Shown piece by piece: positions 27,801 through 35,124 of a stretch of DNA of 64,000 nt. Made by a program: the position numbers and the translations under genes. Each line of letters begins with the position of its first letter. Position 1 is the first letter of the stretch. Source of the stretch: Archangium lansingense (GTDB lineage: Bacteria > Myxococcota > Myxococcia > Myxococcales > Myxococcaceae); contig NZ_JAPNKA010000001.1 of assembly GCF_026626635.1 (NCBI RefSeq), positions 7,564,001 to 7,628,000 on the forward strand. The letters run 5' to 3'. The notes beneath the pieces are model-generated. The model had not been told where the DNA came from, searched no databases, and saw nothing but the letters and a program-made list of their open reading frames with translations.

Positions 27801-27871
27801 AGGACTGGCAACGCCGCGGCAATGCCCCCCGGCTGGCCGAAGTGTCCCAGTGGTTGGCTTCACGAAGATGA
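24821..27871 (+). CDS. Ser/Thr protein kinase with C-terminal TPR array
   Basis: A 1016-residue protein. ATG 24821 is preferred to GTG 24812 because the purine-rich GAGGGG lies 10 nt before the ATG. The kinase domain (about 55-320) has GQGGMGVV, the ATP lysine in VALKLV (Lys86), HRDFKPDN (182-189), DFGLAR (202-207) and GTPAYMAPE. A membrane helix follows at about 343-362 (VSVALLAGLAVWTWG). The extracytoplasmic part ends in at least seven kinesin-light-chain-type TPRs with the pattern 'ALxxLGxxLxxLGRYEEARxRxERAL'. This is a classic myxobacterial Hanks-type kinase layout. Its position between the sensor kinase and the regulator suggests crosstalk (inference). Confidence 0.96.
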   Translation: MREPKQEESTAGLGEARTVGNPRPAPAEGERPTEHTPPASGSGGFHVAPGHALAGRYTVLDVLGQGGMGVVLAAYDARLDRRVALKLVRSREADGGGDGLAQVRMVREAQSMARLNHPHVVSVYDAGTLEDGSVFIAMEYVQGQTLRSWCQHTPPRHWREVIGAYLDAGRGLAAAHAAGLVHRDFKPDNVLVGEDGRVRVTDFGLARAGSAPGDTARPVTAIPASALQAPLTLPGSVLGTPAYMAPELLQGQTANVCSDVYAFCASLHEALHGRVPFPMDSMASILRLKEGQPPVPPEDSQVPAWVSRAISQGLHPDPMQRPGSLEQVLRRLEDDPEARRRTWLRMGGLAVSVALLAGLAVWTWGRQQGPGCESLERRLEGVWDAPVKARVTRAMEATGLPYAKDTARRVERLLDGYTQAWVKQRVEVCQETAAHPAAPRSQSLALLREACLERRRSQLQAFTGLLGRGPDPELVDKAVPVAQALPPLEYCADVQALLAAVPPPEDPQVRARVEALQARVEPLAVLLSAGKYEEGLVLSEQLLPQVEPVGHAPLNARTLLLRARLQEGAGDYKGSENTVLRAISEAARGRDAVLAAQAWNLRLLLVGIRQARPKDAEVLAPMVETVVELAGDEATRADSLQVRGRLLDNVGQFEQAREHYERVLSLRERLHGKSHLQVALALTDLGNVLRRMGRLAEAKERLERALAIQQDTVGPTHVTVAQSLATLGIVFTGLGQFEEARARHERALDIMEKALGPDHPQTATLLAELGNVLQDLGRYEEARARHERALAILEKALGPEHPNVSKVLTSLGIALAGLGRYEDARLRFERALAIQEKTFGPEHLDVAVVLVNVGGVLADLGRYEEARARLERALGVLEKVLGPQHPALSIPLTLLGRALTHLGRYEEAQRRLERALALQQQPEEHAGLAEPLTGLGLLQLARGRPAAAVPLLERASRLAPEEAATETRFVLARALWESKQDRPRALELATRAQKDWQRRGNAPRLAEVSQWLASRR

Positions 27872-27975
27872 GCCACGCCGGGGCGCGCACAACGTCGGCC
27901 ATCCGTCAATTCAACAAAGCGCCAGCCGAGCTGCTCCCGAAGAAGGAATAGCGCATCCAGCCTCTCTCCTCCGGT

Positions 27976-28605
27976 TCACGGCGGTGAGCCCAGCCGCTCC
28001 ATCAGCCGCACGAGCTCCGCCACCGAGTCCACCGCCAGCTTCTCCATGACACGGCCGCGTTGCAGGCGCACGGTCTGCTCGGCGGTGCCCAGCTCGGCGG
28101 CGATCTGCTTGTTGAGCAGCCCCCGCGCCACCCCCTGGCAGACCTCCCGCTCGCGGGGCGTCAGCAAGGCGAAGCGGATCCGGAGCGCCTCGCGCTCCTG
28201 CTCGGAGGCGATCGCCGCCCGGTCCTGCGCCAACGCCCGCTCCACGGCGGCCAGCAACTCCACCGTGCCGACCGGCTTGGGGAGGAAGTCCACGGCACCG
28301 GCCTTCATGGCCCTCACCGCCGCCGGCACATCCCCGTGTCCGCTGATGAAGAGGATGGGTTGCATCCACCCCGCTCGCCGCAGTTCCGCCTGAAGCTCCA
28401 GCCCGTTCAGCTCCGGCATGCGCAGGTCCAGCACCACGCACCCCGGACGCGGCCCGGGTTTTCGCTCCAGCATCTGTCGCGGGTGGTCGAAGCGCTCGAC
28501 CTCGTACCCTTCCAGCTGGAACATGCGCGAGAGGCTGCGCAGCACTGAGGGATCGTCATCCACGATGAACACCGTGGAACGCTCTTGGCTCGAAGGACCG
28601 TGCAA
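27976..28605 (-). CDS. FixJ-family response regulator
   Basis: About 209 residues if translation starts at TTG 28605, which follows GGGAG with 7-nt spacing; longer in-frame versions only add low-complexity residues. The receiver domain (about 11-125) has FIVDDDPSVLR, phospho-acceptor Asp60 in CVVLDLRMPELNG, SGHGD near 88-92, and LPKP with Lys110. The C-terminal LuxR-type HTH (148-207) reads LTPREREVCQGVARGLLNKQ and ends with KLAVDSVAELVRL. This is the standard FixJ layout for transcription activation after phosphorylation. It converges with the Ser/Thr kinase gene. The likely partner is the histidine kinase at 23313-24677. Confidence 0.92.
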   Translation of the reverse strand: MHGPSSQERSTVFIVDDDPSVLRSLSRMFQLEGYEVERFDHPRQMLERKPGPRPGCVVLDLRMPELNGLELQAELRRAGWMQPILFISGHGDVPAAVRAMKAGAVDFLPKPVGTVELLAAVERALAQDRAAIASEQEREALRIRFALLTPREREVCQGVARGLLNKQIAAELGTAEQTVRLQRGRVMEKLAVDSVAELVRLMERLGSPP

Positions 28606-28682
28606 CGTGTGGCTCCCTGCTCGTACCGCAGGGCACACGCTACCATGGCACGCTCGGACGGCGGGCGGGCCAGGGGAAAGGG

Positions 28683-28880
28683 GCTCAGTCCCGGCCGGTG
28701 CGCAGGTAGCGCGCCACGTATGCCTTCGCCCGGCGCGCAGCCGCCGCCGGGGCCCGTCCTTCACCAGCACCGCGCCGAACCCGGGCCCCACCAGCGCCCT
28801 GCCCGCCTCGCGCGCCTCCTCCAGAGTGGAGCTGCCCGCGTCATCCGTCTGGCTTCCGGTGAGACGGGCCCCGCCGAGCC
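28683..28880 (-). pseudogene. C-terminal fragment of an unidentified gene, frameshifted
   Basis: The minus strand encodes LEEAREAGRALVGPGFGAVLV and then, after a +1 shift, RAKAYVARYLRTGRD before a TGA at 28683-28685. The composition is clearly protein-like and the frame break marks it as decayed. I do not recognise the family. It lies immediately upstream of the response regulator start, so the regulator's promoter may lie inside this remnant. Confidence 0.4.
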
Positions 28881-28886
28881 TCCGCC

Positions 28887-29963
28887 CTACTTGGAGGAGG
28901 GCTTGGTAGTGCAGGAGAGCGCCTTCCAGGAGTTCTGGACATCGGTGTCCGCGGTGCCGAAGGTGCCGCCCGCGACGATGCCGTAGCGATCGCTCATCTC
29001 CTGGCAGAGCGGAGTGACCTTCGCGGTTTGCGGCCGGGTGGCACACGACTTCTTCGCCCAGACGGTGGTCTTGACGTAGGCCGGGGCGAAGCCGAGGCCC
29101 TGGTTCGCCACAATCGCATACTGGTCGCTGAGCTCCTGGCAGGAGCGCGGCTTGGCATTACAGGAGAGCGCCTTCCACGAGCCCTGGGCGTCGGCATTCG
29201 CGCTGCCGAAGCTGGAGCCGGCGACGATGTCGAAGCGATCGCTCATCTCCTGGCAGAGCGCGCTGACCAGGCTGGCCTGCGGCCGGGTGTTGCACCCCTT
29301 CTGCTTCCACTGGGCCTGCACATCCGCAGGGGCGAAGCCAAAGCCCTGCCCCGCCACAATCGCATACTGATCACTGAGCTCCTGGCAGCTGGCGGAGGGC
29401 TTGGTAGTGCAGGAGAGCGCCTTCCAGGAGTTCTGGACATCGGCGTCCGCGGTGCCGAAGGTGCCGCCCGCGACGATGCCGTAGCGATCGCTCATCTCCT
29501 GGCAGAGCGGAGTGACCTTCGCGGTTTGCGGCCGGGTGGCACACGACTTCTTCGCCCAGACGGTGGTCTTGACGTAGGCCGGGGCGAAGCCAAAGCCCTG
29601 CCCCGCCACAATCGCATACTGGTCGCTGAGCTCCTGGCAGGAGCGCGGCTTGGCATTACAGGAGAGCGCCTTCCACGAGCCCTGGGCGTCGGCATTCGCG
29701 CTGCCGAAGCTGGAGCCGGCGACGATGTCGAAGCGATCGCTCATCTCCTGGCAGAGCGCGCTGACCAGGCTGGCCTGCGGCCGGGTGTTGCACCCCTTCT
29801 GCTTCCACTGGGCCTGCACATCCGCAGGGGCGAAGCCAAACCCCTGCCCCGCCACAATCGCATACTGATCACTGAGCTCCTGGCAGCTGGGCTCCGCGGC
29901 GGTGGCTTGGCCAGCCGTGAAGAGCACCTGCAAGGCAAGCAATGGGATGAGAAACTTGTTCAT
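28887..29963 (-). CDS. Secreted protein of eight Cys repeats
   Basis: A 358-residue protein; ATG 29963 is preceded by AAGGAAG at 8 nt, and the first 23 residues are a clear signal peptide (MNKFLIPLLALQVLFTAGQA). The mature protein is nothing but eight units of about 41 residues with the pattern C-QE(L/M)SD(Q/R)(Y/F)-IVA---FG-A--(V/A)---W-----C, i.e. two cysteines per unit. The units alternate in two or more flavours and the whole second half (about 190-358) repeats the first almost exactly. It probably folds as a rod of small disulfide-closed modules outside the cell. I know no function for this repeat. Start and secretion are well supported. Confidence 0.82.
   Translation of the reverse strand: MNKFLIPLLALQVLFTAGQATAAEPSCQELSDQYAIVAGQGFGFAPADVQAQWKQKGCNTRPQASLVSALCQEMSDRFDIVAGSSFGSANADAQGSWKALSCNAKPRSCQELSDQYAIVAGQGFGFAPAYVKTTVWAKKSCATRPQTAKVTPLCQEMSDRYGIVAGGTFGTADADVQNSWKALSCTTKPSASCQELSDQYAIVAGQGFGFAPADVQAQWKQKGCNTRPQASLVSALCQEMSDRFDIVAGSSFGSANADAQGSWKALSCNAKPRSCQELSDQYAIVANQGLGFAPAYVKTTVWAKKSCATRPQTAKVTPLCQEMSDRYGIVAGGTFGTADTDVQNSWKALSCTTKPSSK
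28899..29892 (-). repeat. 498-bp tandem duplication inside the Cys-repeat gene
   Basis: Two consecutive units, about 28899-29394 and 29397-29892, are nearly identical over their whole length with a 498-bp period (for example GCTTGGTAGTGCAGG at 28901 and 29399). The few differences include GGTGTCCGC against GGCGTCCGC. Near-identity at synonymous sites points to a recent unequal crossover or slippage event that doubled a four-repeat protein to eight. Confidence 0.9.
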
Positions 29964-30145
29964 ATTTGAACTTCCTTTCGATGATTTGGGGCCGTGAATG
30001 GCGACTCCCCTATAGGGCACCTTCTCTGGAGCCGGCTGCCTGGATCTTTGTTGAATTGACAGCCGGGAGATAACGTGTTTGCCCGAACCGGGCTGGAACC
30101 CACCTGCCACTCCCGGGGAACGAGACGAGCGGAGCGTCGGCCCTG

Positions 30146-30799
30146 GTGCTCAAGCGCGTCTCCAAGGACGAGGATGTGGTGGCGCTGCCGACCGACCTGC
30201 GGGTCCGCATCATCTCCTCGGCCTCGCCTGGCTACGACGCCATGGAGGTGGAGCAAACCCCGAGGTCCGTGGCCCCCGACAGGCAATCGGTGGAGTCGCT
30301 GGTGTCCACCCTTGAGGATGTGCACAAGCAAGTGGAGCGCATGACCCATGCCTTCTCCGCATCCCCCGAGTCCCGCTCACGGCGACCCCTGGGGCTGCTG
30401 CTGGTGGGGAGCGCCGCGGTGTGCGCCCTGGTCTTCGCCTTCGCGCGCCTGGCTCTCATGTCCCAACCGCCGAGTAGCCGGGACTCCCAGGTGGTGACCG
30501 AGCCCATGCCCCAGCGTCACGAGGTGCCGACGGACACCTGGGGACCCCTTACGGAAATGTCGCTCCTGAGTTCCACGGACGGAGGGCTCCCTGTCCTCTC
30601 CCGCCCCTTACCGAGCAAGCCCTACCATGGACAGAAGCGCCCTCCCTGCAAGCCCCGGGTCGAGGTAGAGATCAACGGCGGCTGCTGGGTGCCTCACATG
30701 CTCAAGGCACCGTGCCCGGAGGATCTCTTCGAGTACAAGGGGCAGTGCTACACGGTCTCGATGCAGCCCCCGCCGACCCCCCAATCGCTCGGGCAGTGA
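30146..30799 (+). CDS. Membrane protein with INGGCW tail, 5'-truncated paralogue
   Basis: A 217-residue protein from GTG 30146. The frame is open back to a stop at 30071, and residues encoded just before the GTG (NETSGASALVLKR) align with NVQTGAPALVM of the protein at 14613-15380, so the original N-terminus lay further upstream and has been lost or frameshifted. It has a membrane helix at about 83-105 (LGLLLVGSAAVCALVFAFA). The outer tail has PLPSKPYHGQKRPPC, INGGCW, APCPEDLFEYKGQCY and TPQSL, matching the 14613 protein step by step. It may be a decaying gene; no ribosome-binding site is seen at the GTG. Confidence 0.6.
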   Translation: MLKRVSKDEDVVALPTDLRVRIISSASPGYDAMEVEQTPRSVAPDRQSVESLVSTLEDVHKQVERMTHAFSASPESRSRRPLGLLLVGSAAVCALVFAFARLALMSQPPSSRDSQVVTEPMPQRHEVPTDTWGPLTEMSLLSSTDGGLPVLSRPLPSKPYHGQKRPPCKPRVEVEINGGCWVPHMLKAPCPEDLFEYKGQCYTVSMQPPPTPQSLGQ

Positions 30800-31177
30800 G
30801 TGGCTTGGGGCTCCCTCGCTCACAGATGCACTCCAGTCAGACGATTCGTAGGAGGTCAATGTGCCGGGTTCGAGTCCTTTGACACCTTCCCGGTGACACC
30901 TTCCCGGTGGCGGAGTCCCAACAGTTGCACTCCCGCTGTATGGGAACGCCACGAATTGGATGTACCGGCTCGATGCTGTGTGGTGACCGACGCTCACTCC
31001 GAGCCCTCGGGTTGCTGCGCGCTGGCCTCCCCTGTACAGGTTCCGGTGGCTTCACTCGGCGGAGGAAGCGTCGTGAAAGCATTTCACCCGGAGCCGAGCT
31101 GAGCCCAGGTACGCCAGCACCCCGCGCTGCCCCGACGGCTGCGCGCCGATGGGGACCTGCATCTATCGGGGGGCAGC
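30800..31177. other. 378-bp intergenic region with a palindromic repeat
   Basis: Contains the short palindromic repeat at 30834-30890. The remainder shows no gene; the final 60 bp before the next gene should hold its promoter and includes a GGGGGGCAGC ribosome-binding region before ATG 31178. Confidence 0.5.
30834..30890. repeat. Short palindromic repeat, second family (copy A)
   Basis: Half-sites GTCAGACGATTCG (30837-) and CGAGTCCTTTGACACC (ending about 30890) form an imperfect inverted repeat around a roughly 25-bp centre. An analogous pair is at 63377-63427 and half-sites occur at 22554-22573 and 20972-21000, so this is a dispersed element distinct from the CCCTCTCCC palindromes. Confidence 0.6.
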
Positions 31178-32977
31178 ATGAGCATTCAATTGTTCGGGAG
31201 ATGGAACCTCGAGGTCACCAAGGCCATCCATAACTTGGAGAACCGCTTTCAAGTTCAAGGCGCGGACTCGGGCAACGGGACATTCCCGCCAACGGTTGGC
31301 CTGAATCTGACACCCGCTGGCACCGCCTGGCTGTTGACCGCGGAGTATCGCGAAGCCACGGCGCAGCCGTGGAAGTCCTCGGACATGATGATCGATCCGG
31401 GTCCTCTGGACCGGGTGGACATCCAGGCCACCATCGGCGCGGAAGATCCCCTGCCGTCCCGGGACTTCGAGGACATCCAGTGGGCCGCGCGCTATCTCGA
31501 TGGCACGTTGTTGGAGATACCCCACCGGCCCTATGCGGTGCGTACCCAGGATCTCTTCCAGATGCCCGATGGCATCTTCGAGACGGCGCTGGGGACCTAC
31601 TACATGGCGGTGCGGGTCGTGAATCGTTGGGGGCTGCCCTTCACGTCCGACCATGTGCTGAACATCTCGGCCGCGAGCCGGGCGGCGCTGGCCGTGGGCG
31701 GCATCCACGTGATCGATGCCTGGTCACATGCCGAGCTCACCTCGCTCGGGCAGTCGCAGCGCGGGACGGGCATGGTGCTCGGTCCCCTGGTACCGGGCAG
31801 CGCGCGCACCGTGTATTTCAAGATCGATGTGTCGGCCGCGGCGCCGCGCAAGCACGAGGTGGAATTCGTGCTGCAGAACGTGACGGGAATGGCCGATCCC
31901 CTTCATCCCGCGCGCCGGGTACGCAAGCAGATCTTCGTCAGCCGCACCGCGGTGGACCCGCAGACGGGCGAGATCGTCGCGGAGGTGCAGGAAGGAACGC
32001 TGCGCTTCAAGCTCAGGGAGATCGCCATCGACCGCAAGAACGGTCGAAAGGGACGCAAACGCTGCCCACCGCCCAGACGCCGACCCGGAGAGAAGGACGT
32101 ACGCGACAGGCTGCGCCATACGCTGCAAGCGTTGCTGGATGGCAGGCCGATTGACCCATGCGTCATTCAAGAGCTCCTGGCCTGCTATTGCACCCAGGGA
32201 CCGGGAGGTGGCCATCCGCTCGACCCGATGCGGCCGACCGATGGCCGCTTCTGCTACGACCCGTTCTTCGCCTTTCCAACCAGGTTCTCCTATACCATCA
32301 CCCCGCGCGTCCCGTTCGAGGGCCAGTACGGACCAATCCCCTTCCAGGATCCGTGGTGGAAGGTGTTGCTGCTCGTCATCGCGGTGCTCCTGCTGCTGGC
32401 GGGAGCACTCTCCGAGGCGGCGGATGTCGCCTACCACGACGAGGATCTGGTGATCGGCTCCCTCGGGCGGTCACAACAGAACGATGTCGACGCAGCGCTC
32501 TGCGTGCTCGATACCGACCGGGCGCTGGGATTCGGTCAGGTTCTCGATGTCCAATCCAACGAGGACAACCAGAACTTCGAGAATGCTCTCGATGGGCAGA
32601 TCACCCTGGCAAGCACCATCATGCCGATCGCCGAGGTCATGGCGCTGCTCGCGGATCCGAATACGCCGGATGCTCAACTGCAGGTCTTCAAGTCGGGCGC
32701 GACCACGGGATTGACGCACGGGTTGATGTCGGGCTTCACCTCCATGCCATTCACCCGGGAAGACGACGGCACGCAGTTCAATCTCCCACAACTGCGGATC
32801 TCACCGGATCCGGCATTCGGAGAGAACGTCAGCAGACCTGGCGATTCCGGGTCGATCTGGGTGCATCGCGCCACTGGCCGGCCAGTGGCGTTGCACCACT
32901 CCGGTACCGACGACCCTGATCGTGCCACGGCGTCTTTCCTGGAAGACGTGTTCAAACAGTTGAAGGTCACCCTTTGA
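31178..32977 (+). CDS. Protein with membrane helix and Asp/Ser half of a trypsin-like protease
   Basis: A 599-residue protein. Residues 1-290 are beta-rich and unrecognised (two Ig-like or sandwich domains are plausible); about 290-310 is strongly basic; about 390-412 is a hydrophobic helix (VLLLVIAVLLLLAGAL). The last 190 residues follow the second half of a trypsin-fold serine peptidase: VDAALCVLD with Asp438 (catalytic-Asp position), VFKSGATTGLTHG (503-515) as in bacterial S1-like proteases, and SRPGDSGSIWV with nucleophile Ser557. The preceding beta-barrel half with the catalytic His ('LSNxHV') is absent. The next gene, 15 bp downstream, carries that half. Hydrolysis is not assured for either product alone. 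Confidence 0.75.
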   Translation: MSIQLFGRWNLEVTKAIHNLENRFQVQGADSGNGTFPPTVGLNLTPAGTAWLLTAEYREATAQPWKSSDMMIDPGPLDRVDIQATIGAEDPLPSRDFEDIQWAARYLDGTLLEIPHRPYAVRTQDLFQMPDGIFETALGTYYMAVRVVNRWGLPFTSDHVLNISAASRAALAVGGIHVIDAWSHAELTSLGQSQRGTGMVLGPLVPGSARTVYFKIDVSAAAPRKHEVEFVLQNVTGMADPLHPARRVRKQIFVSRTAVDPQTGEIVAEVQEGTLRFKLREIAIDRKNGRKGRKRCPPPRRRPGEKDVRDRLRHTLQALLDGRPIDPCVIQELLACYCTQGPGGGHPLDPMRPTDGRFCYDPFFAFPTRFSYTITPRVPFEGQYGPIPFQDPWWKVLLLVIAVLLLLAGALSEAADVAYHDEDLVIGSLGRSQQNDVDAALCVLDTDRALGFGQVLDVQSNEDNQNFENALDGQITLASTIMPIAEVMALLADPNTPDAQLQVFKSGATTGLTHGLMSGFTSMPFTREDDGTQFNLPQLRISPDPAFGENVSRPGDSGSIWVHRATGRPVALHHSGTDDPDRATASFLEDVFKQLKVTL

Positions 32978-32992
32978 GTCGAGGAAACCGCC

Positions 32993-34771
32993 ATGAGTGA
33001 TCGGAACGCCGACATCCAGGCCGTTCTCAAACGGTTGGCGCAAGAGTATGCCGATGATCCCAACATCCAGACGATCGGCTTCGGGCTACGCACCCGGGGA
33101 GGGACGCTGACGCGCGAACGGGTGATCATCTTCTTCGTCAAGCGGAAGTATGGCTCCGCCCGGCAGCTCGAGGCCGCTGGCTCGAGCCCGATTCCAAAAG
33201 AGATCGATGGCTTCGCCACGGATGTTCAGGAATTCAATATCAAGCCGAGTGCGGCTGGTGACCGTGACGACAAGGAGTTCGACCCGCTGCTCGGTGGGGT
33301 GGCGACGAGCAACGCCACGGGCCATATCTTCTGGTTCAACAGCTCGGGGACGCTGGGCATGCTGGTGCGCGATGAAACCGACGGCACGCCGATGGCATTG
33401 TCCAACTGGCACGTCTGGGCCAACGGGGGTGACGAGGGCGACGACATCATTCAACCGGGTCATCCGACGGGGGGCGATCATGTCGAGGCCATCGGCAAGG
33501 TCGCGGCTTGCGGTCCACTGAGCACGTCGTTGATCGAGTGGGAGGCGCCGTCCCCGTTGACCGTCGGCCTCTATGGTGGGGCGGCGGCTGCCGCGGTGGC
33601 CGCGGCGGCCAGCGACGTACGTGATCCGAGTCGGCGCGGTCAGGATCAGACCCCCACCAATCCTGGCGAATTGACCGAGCTCGAATCGGTTGACATGGCC
33701 ATCGAGTACCCGCAACTCCCACTCCCGGGAGTAGCCTTCCATACCCAGGTCAAGTGGCGCTACGAGCGTAAGACCTCCGCCCGCGTCCTGCACCATGAGG
33801 TCGAAGAGACCCAGATCAACACGCAGTTCCTGTTGGGCAAGATGGTCACGACCCAGAAGACGCATTACCGGCCTGGAGAGACGGTCGCGCTGGTTGCCGC
33901 GCTCTGGGACTACCAGCCACGCGCCTGCCACGCCTACCATGTGGTCGCGCACCTGATTTCCCAACTGCGGCCCAACACCGCGCTGCGGGTGGTGTTGCAC
34001 CCAACCAGTTGTCCTCGCACGCTTCCAGTGGACCCTCCGCGCGGCGAGGCCCAGGACAAGCTGTGCGTGACCTTCGAGGGCGAAAAGCTCGGCGAGTATC
34101 CCCCCAAAGGCCAGTTCGCGTGGCTGCGGTATCTGGACGTGGGACAGGAGCCGGTACGTGTCGTGAATTGGCTCGAGCCGCTCAAGGCGCTGACGATCTC
34201 CTCGCGGACCCTGCTGCTGGAGCATGTGCCGGCACGCATGGTGGTCGTGACCGTGGCGCAGTTCACCCGTCCCCCCATCACCGCGGTCGCCCTCAACGCG
34301 GCGGGCCAGGTTCTCGATCAGAAGACGGCCCCCGAGCAGCAGGCCACTGCTCATGAGCTGACCCTGCAAGGCGAGGGGATCGTCCGGGTCGTGCTGCGTG
34401 GCGGCGGTGGAGAGGGGGTCCTGATCAGCTACTGCATCGAACCGATCCACGCCCAGAGCTTCACGACCCCGATCGCCGAGAGCACGGCGGCCAGCGTGCG
34501 CCGGGAAATTCCGCGGTTGGAGCTCACGGGTCCACGGCTGAAGGTGAACCGGTGCTGCTTCTCGGGAAGCATCGCGCTGCCTCCGGACGAGCCTCCCGGC
34601 AAATGGGACGTCTACCTGACCGTGCAGAACGTGAATACCGTACCGGACGGTACGCGACCCGAGGAAGCGGCGACGACCATTGGCGGGCATCTGCTGAGCT
34701 CGCACACCTCGGCGGAGATCCTCGGCTGCACGGCGCTCATGCTGGGCGATCACGTGTTCGACGTGATCTAG
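32993..34771 (+). CDS. Protein with His half of a trypsin-like protease plus beta-rich domains
   Basis: A 592-residue protein, ATG 32993 after GAGGAAACC. Residues 20-85 (NIQTIGFGLRTRGGTLTRER) are the usual lead-in of bacterial trypsin-like proteins; residues 108-155 hold the catalytic-His segment MALSNWHVWANGGDEGDDII (His140). A VDMAI stretch at 233-237 resembles the Asp region, but no GDSG follows. Instead the remaining 350 residues are beta-rich domains, and the end (WDVYLTVQNVNTVPDGTRPEE) recalls HEVEFVLQNVTG in the preceding protein. The gene is 15 bp after that partner and surely co-transcribed. Either a split protease or two pseudo-enzymes. Confidence 0.75.
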   Translation: MSDRNADIQAVLKRLAQEYADDPNIQTIGFGLRTRGGTLTRERVIIFFVKRKYGSARQLEAAGSSPIPKEIDGFATDVQEFNIKPSAAGDRDDKEFDPLLGGVATSNATGHIFWFNSSGTLGMLVRDETDGTPMALSNWHVWANGGDEGDDIIQPGHPTGGDHVEAIGKVAACGPLSTSLIEWEAPSPLTVGLYGGAAAAAVAAAASDVRDPSRRGQDQTPTNPGELTELESVDMAIEYPQLPLPGVAFHTQVKWRYERKTSARVLHHEVEETQINTQFLLGKMVTTQKTHYRPGETVALVAALWDYQPRACHAYHVVAHLISQLRPNTALRVVLHPTSCPRTLPVDPPRGEAQDKLCVTFEGEKLGEYPPKGQFAWLRYLDVGQEPVRVVNWLEPLKALTISSRTLLLEHVPARMVVVTVAQFTRPPITAVALNAAGQVLDQKTAPEQQATAHELTLQGEGIVRVVLRGGGGEGVLISYCIEPIHAQSFTTPIAESTAASVRREIPRLELTGPRLKVNRCCFSGSIALPPDEPPGKWDVYLTVQNVNTVPDGTRPEEAATTIGGHLLSSHTSAEILGCTALMLGDHVFDVI

Positions 34772-34888
34772 GGGGCTCGCGCAGCTTCCAGCCGCGGGAA
34801 GGGGGTGCCCTGGCCGTGTCGGGAGCCCTCGTCATCGTGAGTGACTGGAAGCCGGGCGGAGCGGCACCACGTCGCTGGAGCCCGGCGC
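34772..34888. other. Non-coding junction before the degraded region
   Basis: A short stretch between the protease-half operon and the menB remnant; nothing recognisable. It begins a 2-kb zone (to about 36850) in which every frame is a fragment of a gene or mobile element. Confidence 0.4.
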
Positions 34889-35111
34889 TCAGTAGTGCCA
34901 GGGGAAGCGCTTGAAGTTCTTCTCGCGCTTCTCCACGAAGGCGTCGCGGCCCTCCTGGGCCTACTCGGTGCCGTAGGCCAGCCGCGTCGCCTCGCCCGCG
35001 AAGAGCTGCTGGCCCACCATGCCGTCGTCCGGCAGGTTGAAGCCGTACTTCAGCATGCGCATCGCCGTGGGGCTCTTGGAGTTGATGATGCCCGCCCACT
35101 CCAGCGCCACC
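34889..35111 (-). pseudogene. menB: menB C-terminal fragment with internal stop
   Basis: The minus strand reads SPTAMRMLKYGFNLPDDGMV, GQQLFAGEATRLAYGTE, then an amber codon, AQEGRDAFVEKR and KRFPWHY before the natural TGA at 34889-34891. These are the last 70 or so residues of 1,4-dihydroxy-2-naphthoyl-CoA synthase (menaquinone pathway). The upstream two-thirds of the gene are missing: at about 35111 the homology breaks into a RAYT fragment. A functional menB is presumably elsewhere in the genome. Confidence 0.85.
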
Positions 35112-35124
35112 TTGCCCACCTGCT

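Noticed and set aside
24938..27811. 957-codon minus-strand open frame opposite the Ser/Thr kinase gene
   Set aside because: It is antisense to a gene with clear kinase and TPR motifs; its product is compositionally Arg/Leu/Gln/His-rich without domains, as expected of a shadow frame in GC-rich DNA.
28899..29892. Regular direct repeats suggestive of a CRISPR array
   Set aside because: The repeats are 123-125 bp protein-coding units inside one frame with a signal peptide; no constant short repeat with variable spacers exists.
30860..30890. GGGTTCGAGTCC, a T-arm-like sequence
   Set aside because: The flanking bases do not pair as a T-stem and no acceptor, D or anticodon arm surrounds it; it belongs to a dispersed palindromic repeat.
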